Shown here: positions 1-8,262 of the stretch, one piece after another | Layout: each line of letters begins with the position of its first letter | How positions within the stretch are numbered: position 1 is the stretch's first letter | Assembly: GCA_041752315.1 (NCBI GenBank) | Contig: JBGSHJ010000066.1 | Coordinates: forward strand, 1 to 64,000 | Reading direction: 5' to 3' | Source: SYFY01 sp041752315 | Lineage (GTDB): Bacteria > Pseudomonadota > Gammaproteobacteria > Pseudomonadales > Azotimanducaceae | Length of the DNA: 64,000 nt | Position numbers and translations under genes: made by a program | Notes under the pieces: generated by a model | Told to the model about the DNA's origin: nothing | The model's input: the letters and a program-made list of their open reading frames with translations, nothing else | Database searches by the model: none

Positions 1-434
1 GTGACCTGAGTGGATGACGCCGTTGGAAACCCAGGACCAACCCTCTGATCACGAAGCGTTTGCAGATTCTCGATGTGACCGGCCTGCGGAGCAGTTCGAT
101 TCGAGGGTGGCCTGCGGTTTCCCACGAGGTGTGTCCTCGTAGAAAAGGGGATGAGTCCTCGTTGCAAGGAACGGGTTTCTCCGGGGTGTGTCCTTTGATG
201 GAAAGGTGCGTCGAGGTGTCGAAAGGCACCTTTCTGACGGCTTTCAATCCTCACCTTGGACAGCAGTCGCCAACCCGACTCCAGACGCGTTCCGCGCCTG
301 ATACACCAGCTGCTCAAAGCCAATCCAGGCCAGAAAGGACTTCCGGTAGCGAACATCGAGAAAATTGTTCACAATCCGGTCCCATCCTGGAGATGAGCTC
401 CCGTCTCAAGACCAATCGATGACAAAACCTATCG
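1..434. other. Non-coding leader with short repeats
   Basis: I see no convincing gene here. The + strand open frame at 60-422 has a composition unlike a protein. GGCCTGCGG occurs twice (81-89 and 109-117), and GGTGTGTCCT occurs twice (near 128 and 184), each beside short hairpins. CGAGG/CCTCG pair at 125-129 and 135-139. A longer hairpin is listed separately. It could be a degraded repeat cluster or the end of a neighbouring transcription unit. No clear Shine-Dalgarno precedes the gene at 435. Confidence 0.4.
201..234. terminator. Hairpin GAAAGGTGC / GCACCTTTC
   Basis: A perfect 9-bp inverted repeat lies at 201-209 and 226-234 with a 16-base loop. A competing smaller hairpin (AGGTGT/GCACCT, using a T-G pair) lies within it. 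There is no long T-run, so a terminator role for a gene upstream of the window is only a guess. Confidence 0.35.
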
Positions 435-2714
435 ATGAATAGTGCGGACTTTTCACGCCGTCAGGCAGAAAGTACTTCTCCCCGAACAAGGATCGATCGG
501 GAATCCGAGCGCCAATCTGTGAAGGCCTCCGAGCCAAAGCCCATTCTCGAAGGCGCGCGCATCCTCGTGGTGGATGACAAGGCAGAGCTTCTGGAAAGTC
601 TGTATCAGCTGGTCAGCATCCACGGTTACAGTGCTGACAAGGCGCTCGGCGGTCAGGCTGCTCTGGACGCTCTGGTCGCCGAGACCTACGACGTCGTTCT
701 TCTTGATCTCATCATGCCGGGTATCAGTGGCCACGACGTACTTGATTTTGTGGCGCGCGAAAAGGTCGATACCAAGGTCATCGTAGTCAGTGGCGATGCA
801 AGTTTCAGTGGCGTCAAGCATGCGCTGCACTGCGGCGCGTTTGATTTCGTGAAAAAGCCGTACGAGGCAGCCGAACTCATCGCGACGATGGAGACAGCGC
901 TTCGACAGGTGCGGCTGGAAGACCAGAACGAAGCGATGGAAGCGCAGATCAAGACCAGCGAGGAACTGCATCGTTTCATCGTGAACAGTTCACCAGACCT
1001 GGTCTACATGCTCGATCGCAATGGTTGTTTCACGTTCCTCAATGAACGGTTGGGTTCGATGCTGGGGTTCGAAAAGGGAGACCTGATCAACCGCAACTAC
1101 ACCGAGCTGGTTGATGCTGATTATCTGGATATTGCGCGCAATGTATTCAACGAGCGTCGTACCGGCACCCGTTCCGCGCGCAATGTTGAATTGAAAGTGT
1201 GCAGTGCGTTGAAGCGGCCTGGATCCCGCTTCAGCGATGTGCAGTCCGTCTGGGTCGAGCTTTCAGCACAAGGCATGTACACCGATCCGCGGGAACGCAA
1301 TCGTCAGACCTTTATCGGTACGATCGGCACCATTCGCGACATCAGCGAGAGAAAGGAAGCGCAGGAAGTGATCAACTTCCAGGCCTACCACGATCTGCTG
1401 ACCCATCTGCCCAATCGTGCGCTCCTCAAGGATCGTCTTGAACTGGCAATTACCCAGGGACAGCGGAACAAGATCGGTCTGGCGGTGATGTTCCTTGATC
1501 TTGACCGTTTCAAGGTGGTGAATGACACGCTTGGTCACACCATGGGAGATCGACTGCTGAAGGCGGTCGCCAATCGTCTGCAGAGCTGCTTGCGACGTGG
1601 TGACACACTGTCCCGTTTTGGAGGGGATGAATTCACACTGTTGCTCCCGGAGATTCGAACGCGTGACGACGTGGTTGTCATCGCCAGAAAGATCCTTGAT
1701 CGGCTGGGCTCACCGTTTGTGATCGACGGGCATGAACTCTTTGTTGGCGCCAGCATCGGCATCGCCATGTATCCCGAAGGTGGTGATACGGCAGAGGCAC
1801 TGATACAGAACTCCGACATCGCGATGTACCACATCAAGAGTCGTGGCAAAAACGGCTATCAGTTTTTTGCCGATGAGATGAACAACCGTTTTTCGACGCG
1901 CTTGATCCTCGAGCGAGAATTGCGCAACGGCCTGAATCGCGGTGAGCTTGAGGTGCACTATCAACCGCAGGTTTGTCTGGATACGGGCCACATCAGCGGT
2001 GTGGAAGCGCTTGTTCGGTGGCGGCATCCTGAGAGGGGGCTCATTGCACCAGCGGAATTCCTGCCGTTGGCGCAGGAGACCGGGCTCATTGTTGCTCTCG
2101 ATGAGTACGTGCAGCGGCAGGCGTTCGCAGATCTGGCAACCTGGGATCAGGAAGGCGTTCGTGAAGTCCGGCTCTCTGTCAATGTGTCAGCGGCCCAGCT
2201 GGAAAAGGAAGGTTTTGTCGAGCAGTTCACTGGTGCGATGCAGGAGGCAGGAATTGAACCCGCCCGCATAAAGCTCGAAATTACCGAAAACACGCTGATG
2301 CAGGATATGGAAGTCATCATTCCCAAGCTCAAGGCTCTTCGCTCGCTGGGTGCCAGGGTGGCGATCGATGATTTCGGGACTGGGTATTCATCGCTCAGCT
2401 ATCTGCGCCAGTTTCCGATAAATACCCTCAAGATCGACCGGAGCTTCGTGCTGGATATCCGTGAAGAGGAAGCGGAGGGCGAAGCCAGCATCGTCAACGC
2501 GATTGTCGCCATGGCCCAGGGCCTCAAGCTGGACCTGATCGCGGAAGGCGTTGAAAACCGGACGCAGCTCAACTATCTGAAGGCGCAGGGCTGCAGTGAA
2601 GTGCAAGGTTACATCTATGCCGCCCCCATGCCGGCAAACGAGATGTGCGCCATGTTGAAGGAAGATCCGTTTGCGCAGATCGTTCTGAAGGAGTCCCTGG
2701 CCGAGGCATCCTGA
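435..2714 (+). CDS. Response regulator with PAS, GGDEF and EAL domains
   Basis: A 759-residue bifunctional cyclic-di-GMP protein. Residues about 41-155 form a receiver domain with acidic pocket D47/D48, phospho-acceptor D91 and conserved K140 before the KP pair. Residues about 180-310 are a PAS domain. The diguanylate cyclase domain (about 318-485) keeps an intact GGDEF at 396-400 and an RxxD inhibitory site at 387-390, spaced five residues upstream as in product-inhibited cyclases. The phosphodiesterase domain (about 500-745) keeps EALVR at 524-528, EITEN, and DDFGTG. Both activities may therefore be present, with the receiver choosing between them. No cognate kinase is adjacent, so it is an orphan regulator. 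No good ribosome-binding site is seen before ATG 435. Domain calls are secure; net activity is unknown. Confidence 0.93.
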   Translation: MNSADFSRRQAESTSPRTRIDRESERQSVKASEPKPILEGARILVVDDKAELLESLYQLVSIHGYSADKALGGQAALDALVAETYDVVLLDLIMPGISGHDVLDFVAREKVDTKVIVVSGDASFSGVKHALHCGAFDFVKKPYEAAELIATMETALRQVRLEDQNEAMEAQIKTSEELHRFIVNSSPDLVYMLDRNGCFTFLNERLGSMLGFEKGDLINRNYTELVDADYLDIARNVFNERRTGTRSARNVELKVCSALKRPGSRFSDVQSVWVELSAQGMYTDPRERNRQTFIGTIGTIRDISERKEAQEVINFQAYHDLLTHLPNRALLKDRLELAITQGQRNKIGLAVMFLDLDRFKVVNDTLGHTMGDRLLKAVANRLQSCLRRGDTLSRFGGDEFTLLLPEIRTRDDVVVIARKILDRLGSPFVIDGHELFVGASIGIAMYPEGGDTAEALIQNSDIAMYHIKSRGKNGYQFFADEMNNRFSTRLILERELRNGLNRGELEVHYQPQVCLDTGHISGVEALVRWRHPERGLIAPAEFLPLAQETGLIVALDEYVQRQAFADLATWDQEGVREVRLSVNVSAAQLEKEGFVEQFTGAMQEAGIEPARIKLEITENTLMQDMEVIIPKLKALRSLGARVAIDDFGTGYSSLSYLRQFPINTLKIDRSFVLDIREEEAEGEASIVNAIVAMAQGLKLDLIAEGVENRTQLNYLKAQGCSEVQGYIYAAPMPANEMCAMLKEDPFAQIVLKESLAEAS

Positions 2715-2776
2715 GCTTCCGCACTCGCTGGAGGCTGGCGTATAGTTCCTGCCCTTTTTGCCGATCTGTAGCCGTC

Positions 2777-4015
2777 TTGAAAGGTTTTACCACGCGCATT
2801 GTGCACAGCGACCGACTCGATCCCATAGAGCACGGCAGTCTGCAGAAACCGATCCACGCAACCGTTGCCTACGGTTACGACGATGCACGGGATCTGGCGG
2901 CGGTCTTCCAGGGGAAAAAAGCCGGATTTACCTACGGTCGGCAGGTCAATCCAACGGTTGAAGCACTGCAGTCCAAGATTACTCGCATGGAAGAAGGAGT
3001 GGCCACGGTGTGCTTCAGCACCGGCATGGCGGCCATTGGTACGCTGCTCTTCGCGCTGTTGCGAAAGGGTGATCACTTTGTTTCGAGTGCGTTTCTGTTT
3101 GGCAACACCAACAGCCTTTTCATGAGCTTTATGGCCCAGGGCATTGATGTCACGTTTGTTGATGCGACGGATGTCAACGAAGTCCGCAAGGCGATTCGGC
3201 CGGAGACTCGTCTGGTGTTTGTGGAAACTGTTGCCAATCCTGTCACACAGGTTTCTGCGTTGCGTGAAATTGGCGCGCTGACAAAAGAACTGGCTCTCGT
3301 GTATGTCGTCGACAACACCATGACCTCGCCCTGGCTGTTTCAGCCGCGCAACGTCGGTGCCAGTCTCATCGTGAACTCGCTCACCAAGTACATCGGCGGT
3401 CATGGCAATGCACTGGGTGGCGCGATTACCGAAACCGGCCTCTTCGACTGGCGCAAGTTCGAAAATCTCTATGACATCTACCGGCAGGGTGATCCCGGCA
3501 AGTGGGCAATCATGCAGATCAAGAAAAAGGGGCTGCGTGATTTTGGCGCATCGCTTGGGCCTGAAGCTGCGCACCATATTGCTGTTGGTTCGGAGACCTT
3601 GGCGTTGCGGCTTGAACGCCAGTGCGCCAACGCGCAGAAGCTGGCCGAGTTCCTGGCTGCCCAGCCATGGGTGAATGCCGTTTACTACCCGGGCTTGCCC
3701 AGTCATCCCCAGTACCAGCGGGCGAAGGAGTTGTTTCGTGCACCCGGCGCGCTCTTCAGCTTCGAACTTTCCCACAGCATCGATCTGTGGGCTTATCTGA
3801 ATGCATTGCAGATAGTGATCAAGTCGAGCAACCTTGGTGACAACCGCACTTTGGCAATACCGGTTGCGCATACGATCTACTTCGAGATGGGCGCAGCGCG
3901 ACGGGCCAGCATGGGCATCGATGACTCGCTGATACGCATATCTGTCGGCATCGAAGAAGCTGATGATCTGGTCGAAGATTTCAGGAACGCTCATGCTGTA
4001 GTGAGTGGCACCTGA
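2777..4015 (+). CDS. Cystathionine gamma-synthase family PLP enzyme
   Basis: A Cys/Met metabolism PLP-dependent lyase-fold enzyme, about 413 residues. The Schiff-base lysine is K204 in SLTKYIGG, and D179 in VVDN should bind the pyridine nitrogen. The family acts on activated homoserine, cystathionine or related thiols in transsulfuration or direct sulfhydrylation; the exact substrate cannot be fixed from sequence. The chosen start is TTG 2777, because homologues begin with MKGFTTRI-like sequence and the open frame upstream (from 2645) runs back into the preceding gene. There are 62 bases between the preceding stop and this start. A metR-type regulator lies 8 kb downstream, which fits a sulfur amino-acid context but proves nothing. 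Confidence 0.85.
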   Translation: MKGFTTRIVHSDRLDPIEHGSLQKPIHATVAYGYDDARDLAAVFQGKKAGFTYGRQVNPTVEALQSKITRMEEGVATVCFSTGMAAIGTLLFALLRKGDHFVSSAFLFGNTNSLFMSFMAQGIDVTFVDATDVNEVRKAIRPETRLVFVETVANPVTQVSALREIGALTKELALVYVVDNTMTSPWLFQPRNVGASLIVNSLTKYIGGHGNALGGAITETGLFDWRKFENLYDIYRQGDPGKWAIMQIKKKGLRDFGASLGPEAAHHIAVGSETLALRLERQCANAQKLAEFLAAQPWVNAVYYPGLPSHPQYQRAKELFRAPGALFSFELSHSIDLWAYLNALQIVIKSSNLGDNRTLAIPVAHTIYFEMGAARRASMGIDDSLIRISVGIEEADDLVEDFRNAHAVVSGT

Positions 4016-4072
4016 CGACTGGACGAACGGACATTGGACAGTCGTCAAAACAGGGAATAATCAGGGGGAGCA

Positions 4073-4837
4073 ATGGGTAGACTTGAAGGCAAGACGGCGA
4101 TCATCACTGGCGGTGCCGGTGGTATTGGCAAGGCTGCTGGCAGCCTGTTTGCGCGTGAAGGCGCCAATGTGCTGCTGGTGGATCTGCAGGAAGAAGCGCT
4201 GCGGGCCGCGTGTTCGGAGATCAGCAGCAATCGTGTGCAGTACTTTGTTGGTGACGTTACCAAGGCAGCTGACAACGACGCCATGGTCCGAACAGCGAAG
4301 GAAAAATTTGGTGGGGTTGACATTCTGCTCGCCAATGCAGGTATCGAAGGTGACGTGAAGTCCATCGAAGAGTACGACGAGGCACGTTTCGACCAGGTCA
4401 TGGCAGTGAACGTCAAAGGGGTATTCCTCGGCTTGAAATCAACCTTTCCGGCCATGCGCGAACGGGGTGGCGGGAGCATCGTCATCACCTCCTCGGTCGC
4501 CGGGGTAACGGGTGCCGCAGGTGTTGCCCCCTATGTCACCAGCAAACATGCGGTCATCGGCATGATGCGTTCGGCTGCGAAGGAAGGGGCGGCCGCAGGC
4601 ATACGTGTCAACACGGTCAATCCGTCACCTGTCGAAACGCGAATGATGCGTAGCCTGGAGGAGGGATTTGCACCGGGTCAGGCGGGTATGGCCAAGCAGG
4701 GAATGGAGAGTCGCATTCCGATGCAGCGTTATGGCATGCCGGCAGAAATCGCACAGGTCATGCTGTTTCTTGCCAGTGATGACAGCAGTTGGGTAACCGG
4801 TTCAGTCTATCTCGCCGATGGCGGCAGCACCGCTTGA
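4073..4837 (+). CDS. SDR family oxidoreductase (FabG-like)
   Basis: A 254-residue classical short-chain dehydrogenase/reductase. The dinucleotide motif TGGAGGIG is at 12-19, NAG at 88-90, and the catalytic Ser (about 140), Y154 and K158 are all present, so it should be an active NAD(P)-dependent oxidoreductase of a hydroxy/keto substrate. A good Shine-Dalgarno (GGGGGAG) sits just before ATG 4073. Its stop is two bases from the start of purC, so the two are likely co-transcribed. Substrate is unknown. Confidence 0.88.
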   Translation: MGRLEGKTAIITGGAGGIGKAAGSLFAREGANVLLVDLQEEALRAACSEISSNRVQYFVGDVTKAADNDAMVRTAKEKFGGVDILLANAGIEGDVKSIEEYDEARFDQVMAVNVKGVFLGLKSTFPAMRERGGGSIVITSSVAGVTGAAGVAPYVTSKHAVIGMMRSAAKEGAAAGIRVNTVNPSPVETRMMRSLEEGFAPGQAGMAKQGMESRIPMQRYGMPAEIAQVMLFLASDDSSWVTGSVYLADGGSTA

Positions 4838-4839
4838 GC

Positions 4840-5775
4840 ATGAAGAGCGAAGCCCTGGTCCGAACGGATCTTGCGCTGCCCAATCACCGCAGCGGCAAGG
4901 TCCGTGATCTGTACGACGTCAGTCTGCCGGACGGTACCGGGGCTCTGTTGATCATCGCCACGGATCGGATCAGCGCATTTGATGTCGTGATGGCCAATGG
5001 ACTGCCCGGCAAAGGCATCATATTGACGCAGATTTCCCGTTTCTGGTTTGAGAAGTTTGCTGACTTCGTACCCAACCACCTGTTGTCGACGGATGTAGTT
5101 GACGTACCAGGTTTGAGTCTGCGGGATCGTCGCCAGCTGAGTGGCCGCATCATGCTGTGCAGGCGTGCGCAGGTACTGCCCATAGAGTGCATCGCACGGG
5201 GCTATCTGACGGGGAGTGGCTGGAAGGACTATCAGAAAACCGGGGCGGTGTGCGGGCACGTGTTGCCTCGCGGGCTTCGCAACGGTGATCAACTTGAACG
5301 TCCGATCTTCACGCCATCGACCAAGGCGGCCAGTGGTCACGACCAGAACATCACCATTGGCCAGGGCGCGGCATTGATCGGTGTGGAGCGGATGACGTTC
5401 CTCGAAACGACCACGCTTGATCTCTACACCCGTGCTCGAGACTACGCGCTCACTCGAGGCATCATCCTGGCGGATACCAAGTTCGAATTTGGCATGGTGC
5501 CTGGAACTGCACATCCCATTCTGGTGGATGAGATCTTCACGCCTGACAGTTCCCGTTTCTGGCCTGCCGATGATTGGCAACCCGGTCGCGAACAGTCCAG
5601 TTTCGATAAACAAATTGTACGTAACTATCTGGAAACGCTGGTTGCCCAAGGGAAGTGGGACAAGACGCCTCCCGGTCCGGTCCTGCCTGCAGATGTCGGC
5701 GAGCGTACGCTTGCACGTTACCTCGACGCCTTTGAACGGCTGACGGGGCGAAAGCTCGATCTCGCAGCCATCTGA
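4840..5775 (+). CDS. purC: SAICAR synthetase (purine biosynthesis)
   Basis: Phosphoribosylaminoimidazole-succinocarboxamide synthase, which joins aspartate to CAIR using ATP in purine synthesis. At 311 residues it matches the longer, yeast ADE1-like form and not the roughly 240-residue Escherichia form. Diagnostic features are the N-terminal SGKVRDLY nucleotide-binding stretch, ATDRISAFD, and the signature LADTKFEFG near residue 210. The start at ATG 4840 is two bases after the preceding stop; a longer in-frame open stretch from 4789 would overlap the SDR gene and lacks homology. The stop is followed directly by the ATG of the next ORF. Confidence 0.93.
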   Translation: MKSEALVRTDLALPNHRSGKVRDLYDVSLPDGTGALLIIATDRISAFDVVMANGLPGKGIILTQISRFWFEKFADFVPNHLLSTDVVDVPGLSLRDRRQLSGRIMLCRRAQVLPIECIARGYLTGSGWKDYQKTGAVCGHVLPRGLRNGDQLERPIFTPSTKAASGHDQNITIGQGAALIGVERMTFLETTTLDLYTRARDYALTRGIILADTKFEFGMVPGTAHPILVDEIFTPDSSRFWPADDWQPGREQSSFDKQIVRNYLETLVAQGKWDKTPPGPVLPADVGERTLARYLDAFERLTGRKLDLAAI

Positions 5776-6489
5776 ATGGCTGCGAACTGGGCGGATTACA
5801 AGGTCGTGTGCAATCGGCCGGATGTGTTTTCGCGGGAGATCCTGGACTGGACGATCTTGCACTGTGGTGCGTGCGACACCGCGCGACGGTTGTCTGAAGT
5901 TCTGTCCGGGACACCACTCGAACGCCCACCAGACAGCCGGACCGATCCACGATCCGACATGTTCGTCCTGACTGTCACCGCTGTCGATGTACGCGCGGTT
6001 CTCGGACGGCTGGCGTCGGCAGTATTCGTGAAGACAGGACGCTACCACCATGCCACCATCGTCTGGCAGGATTATCTGGATTTTCTGAATCAACGAGGGG
6101 CCATTGCCATGAACGCACAGGATCGAGTCACTGCTCTCATGCATGCATTCGATAACAGGAATATCGAGGGGATCGCAGCCAGCTTTGCTCCGAACGCTGT
6201 CTATCACAACATTCCAATGGAAGCTGTACAGGGCGTTGAGGCCATTCGTGGTTCGCTGGCACCTTTCATGGGCATGGCATCGGAAATCAGGTTCGAAGTC
6301 CTGCACAGTGTGGCCAATGGCAATATCGTGATGAACGAACGGATTGATCGTTTCAAGATCGGCGAAAAGTGGCTGGAAATTGCCGTAATGGGCGTGTTTG
6401 AAGTGGGTGAGCAAGGCATTACCGCCTGGCGTGATTACTTCGATCTTGGCCAGTTCCAGACCCAGATGGCAGCAATTCAGGCTGGCTGA
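5776..6489 (+). CDS. Two-part ORF: unknown N-terminal domain plus SnoaL-like C-terminal domain
   Basis: One open frame of 237 residues. Residues 1-111 form a region I do not recognise, with a CGACDTARRL stretch and hydrophobic FVLTVTAVDVRAVL. Residues 112-237, starting at an internal Met (ATG 6109), match the limonene-1,2-epoxide hydrolase/SnoaL-like NTF2 fold in length and pattern (YHNIPMEAVQG, then WRDYFDL near the end). A GAGGGG stretch lies about eight bases before ATG 6109, so the C-terminal part may also be translated alone. The first ATG abuts the purC stop. Either this is a genuine fusion, or two adjacent genes have lost the stop between them. The SnoaL-like domain could be a hydrolase, isomerase or binding protein. 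Confidence 0.7.
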   Translation: MAANWADYKVVCNRPDVFSREILDWTILHCGACDTARRLSEVLSGTPLERPPDSRTDPRSDMFVLTVTAVDVRAVLGRLASAVFVKTGRYHHATIVWQDYLDFLNQRGAIAMNAQDRVTALMHAFDNRNIEGIAASFAPNAVYHNIPMEAVQGVEAIRGSLAPFMGMASEIRFEVLHSVANGNIVMNERIDRFKIGEKWLEIAVMGVFEVGEQGITAWRDYFDLGQFQTQMAAIQAG

Positions 6490-6512
6490 CTCAGATCACC
6501 GAAGGGGAAGAC

Positions 6513-6734
6513 ATGGCGCGTCATGCGGTTGAGAGCGAAGTGGCAGGTTCGGTATGGAAGGTAGAGGTCGCTGTAGGTGACACGGTCGGCAAGGGTGATG
6601 TACTCGTCATCCTCGAATCGATGAAGATGGAAATACCAGTCGAGAGTCCGGTTTCTGGAGAAGTCGAGGAAATCCGTGTTCAACCTCAAGATCAGGTCGC
6701 GGAAGAACAGGTGCTCTGTGTGATTCGAAGCTGA
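6513..6734 (+). CDS. Stand-alone biotinyl carrier domain protein
   Basis: A 73-residue biotin/lipoyl attachment domain. The ESMKME motif near residue 36 contains the lysine that biotin protein ligase modifies. The whole protein is just the carrier domain, with the usual two symmetrical halves (AGSVWKVEVAVGD and SGEVEEIRVQPQD). A Shine-Dalgarno GAAGGGGAAG precedes ATG 6513. It most likely carries CO2 between a biotin carboxylase and the carboxyltransferase encoded 1.5 kb downstream. No biotin carboxylase gene is in the window, so the partner must be elsewhere. A soluble oxaloacetate decarboxylase partner is a less likely alternative. Confidence 0.85.
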   Translation: MARHAVESEVAGSVWKVEVAVGDTVGKGDVLVILESMKMEIPVESPVSGEVEEIRVQPQDQVAEEQVLCVIRS

Positions 6735-6749
6735 TGCAGGAGGCCCAAA

Positions 6750-6775
6750 GGTGACCCGATACTGCGCAGGTCACC
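6750..6775. terminator. Hairpin between convergent genes
   Basis: A perfect 7-bp inverted repeat GGTGACC (6750-6756) / GGTCACC (6769-6775) with a 12-base loop lies between the stop of the biotinyl carrier gene (+) and the stop of the peroxiredoxin-like gene (minus). Position suggests a bidirectional terminator; a T-run is missing. Confidence 0.5.
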
Positions 6776-6794
6776 CCATCCGGTGCAGTAGTGC

Positions 6795-7277
6795 TCAAGC
6801 CTTTTTTGATTGCATCTGTTTGATGATTCGCAGAAGGCTGAGAGTTTCCGCGGGATCCATTCTTCCCACGGGTGAACTGCTGTAGGTCGACGCGAGTACC
6901 CTGCCTTTCTGGCTCAGAATGAACTCCGTCGGCTGGATATGATTGCGCCGTTCTTCCCACCATGAACCCAGCGCATCTCCCTGCGCCCGGGTAATGCCAT
7001 GGAAAATCGGAAAGCCCAGTTCAGCTGCAACTTCGCTCGTTTTTTCCCGACTGTCCACGCTACCGGCGAAAATACTGATTCCATCAGCGGCGAATTGATT
7101 GCGCAGTTTCTCGAAGCCGGCTAACAGTCGGCGGCAGTACGGTCACCAGTGACCGCGATAGAAGAGGACCACTGCGTAAGGTGTTTGAATGTCGTCCGGC
7201 AGTGTGATGACCTGACCGTCAGTGGTAGCAAAATCGAGGGTCGGGAAGGTCCCGCCGAGGTTGATTGGATTGCCCAT
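6795..7277 (-). CDS. Peroxiredoxin-like selenoprotein (in-frame TGA, Sec45)
   Basis: AhpC/TSA-type thioredoxin-fold protein. From ATG 7277 (GAGG about nine bases upstream) the frame runs to TGA 6795-6797, broken only by a TGA at 7143-7145 (codon 45). Read as selenocysteine (U), the protein is 160 residues and the active site is GHWUPYCRRL, where relatives have GHWCPYC. The fold is continuous on both sides: FPTLDF and VVLFYRG before, LAGFEKLR, IFAGS and PTEFIL after. So U45 replaces the nucleophilic Cys of a CxxC motif, with C48 as resolving residue. This resembles UxxC Prx-like and SelL-related redox proteins, which reduce peroxides or disulfides. A SECIS-like hairpin lies immediately downstream (separate entry). 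Without recoding, a caller would see only a truncated gene from GTG 7058. Alternatives are a nonsense mutation or a sequencing error. Sel genes are not in the window. Confidence 0.72.
7116..7132 (-). promoter_or_regulatory. Candidate bacterial SECIS hairpin
   Basis: On the minus strand the transcript reads GCCGAC UGUUA GCCGGC, at nucleotides 11-27 after the UGA. Five of six positions pair, with one A-C mismatch. The 5-base apical loop begins 17 nucleotides after the UGA and has G as its second base. Known bacterial SECIS elements lie directly downstream of the UGA inside the coding region, with a short apical loop containing an early G, so the geometry fits. The stem is short, and an alternative pairing of the same bases is possible. 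Confidence 0.5.
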
Positions 7278-7422
7278 TCGAATGACCTCATCGGTTTGGT
7301 TACCGGACTCTACCACGCGTTGCAGCAGTCAATCCTTACAAATCCCGAATGACCCGAGGCTTATGGACAAAGGCTCCCTGTGATAAGTTACGCCCCCTCA
7401 AAAAACGGCTGGAAGCACCGGA

Positions 7423-8244
7423 ATGAGCGAATTGGTCACCATCAGTATCGAAGCGGGTGTTGCCGACGTCCGGCTGAATCGCCCCGACAAATACAATGCC
7501 CTGAGCCCCGAGATGTTCAACGCGATCATCGAGGCGGGCGAGCGCCTTGGAACCGCCAGGGAAGTGCGCGCCGTGGTCATCTCGGGTAACGGAGCGGGTT
7601 TCTGTGCAGGTCTCGATATGGCCAGCATGCGCGGCCTCGGTGGTGGCCAAACGAGTGGACAGACCGGTGGCAGTGGCAATGGCCTGCTGCGCCGTGATTC
7701 CGAGCACCCTGACAATCATGCCCAGCGCCCGGCGCTGGTCTGGAAGCGAGTTGGTGTACCCGTGATCGCCGCTGTGCATGGTGTTGCCTATGGTGGTGGC
7801 ATGCAGATCGCTCTGGGTGCCGATATTCGCATTGCCTCTCCGGACGCCAAGATGTCGGTGATGGAAATCAAATGGGGCCTCATCCCCGACATGGGCATTT
7901 CCCAGTCATTGCGCGATCTTGTACCGCTGGATGTTGCCAAGGAACTGACGTGGACCGGTCGGGTTCTTTCCGGTGCCGAAGCCAGAGAACTTGGCCTGGT
8001 GACCTATGTCGATGCTGACCCGCTGGCCCGTGCGTTGTCGATTGCCAGGGAGATTGCAGGCAAGAATCCTGATGCCATCCGACGCGGCAAGACATTGCTC
8101 GAACAGAGTTGGCGTGCGCCGCCTCGCGAAGGCCTGGAACTTGAGGCAAAGCTCCAGATGGAGTTGATTGGTTCGGCAAACCAGGCAGAGGCCGTCAAGG
8201 CCAACTTCGAAAAACGTGCGCCCAATTTCAAGGACCCGGGCTGA
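7423..8244 (+). CDS. Enoyl-CoA hydratase/isomerase family protein (crotonase)
   Basis: A 273-residue crotonase-superfamily protein that should act on an acyl-CoA. The N-terminal LNRPDKYNAL and the oxyanion-hole stretches GAGFCAGLDMASM and VHGVAYGGGMQIALGAD are clear. There is a glycine-rich insert (GGGQTSGQTGGSGNG) near residue 75. The catalytic Glu pair typical of hydratases is not obvious, so isomerase or thioesterase-like chemistry is possible. It is followed 18 bases later by the acyl-CoA carboxyltransferase gene, which suggests a shared role in branched-chain or acyclic acyl-CoA breakdown. Confidence 0.87.
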   Translation: MSELVTISIEAGVADVRLNRPDKYNALSPEMFNAIIEAGERLGTAREVRAVVISGNGAGFCAGLDMASMRGLGGGQTSGQTGGSGNGLLRRDSEHPDNHAQRPALVWKRVGVPVIAAVHGVAYGGGMQIALGADIRIASPDAKMSVMEIKWGLIPDMGISQSLRDLVPLDVAKELTWTGRVLSGAEARELGLVTYVDADPLARALSIAREIAGKNPDAIRRGKTLLEQSWRAPPREGLELEAKLQMELIGSANQAEAVKANFEKRAPNFKDPG

Positions 8245-8262
8245 CGTGCGACTTCAGCCGCC

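Noticed and set aside
244..372. Minus-strand short frame starting GTG 372 with protein-like text (FLDVRYRKSFLAWIGFEQ)
   Set aside because: Only 42 residues, no ribosome-binding site and no family recognised; could be a remnant but not supportable.
2615..4048. Long minus-strand open frame (477 codons) across the cystathionine gamma-synthase gene
   Set aside because: It is antisense to a gene with clear motifs; the translation has no recognisable fold and is driven by GC-rich codon bias.
4034..4061. TTGGAC-N16-AATAAT as a sigma-70 promoter for the SDR-purC genes
   Set aside because: Transcription would start only a few bases before ATG 4073, inside the ribosome-binding site; too close to be convincing.
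4807..6414. Minus-strand open frame of 535 codons over purC and the next ORF
   Set aside because: Shadow of real + strand genes; His/Arg-rich translation without motifs.
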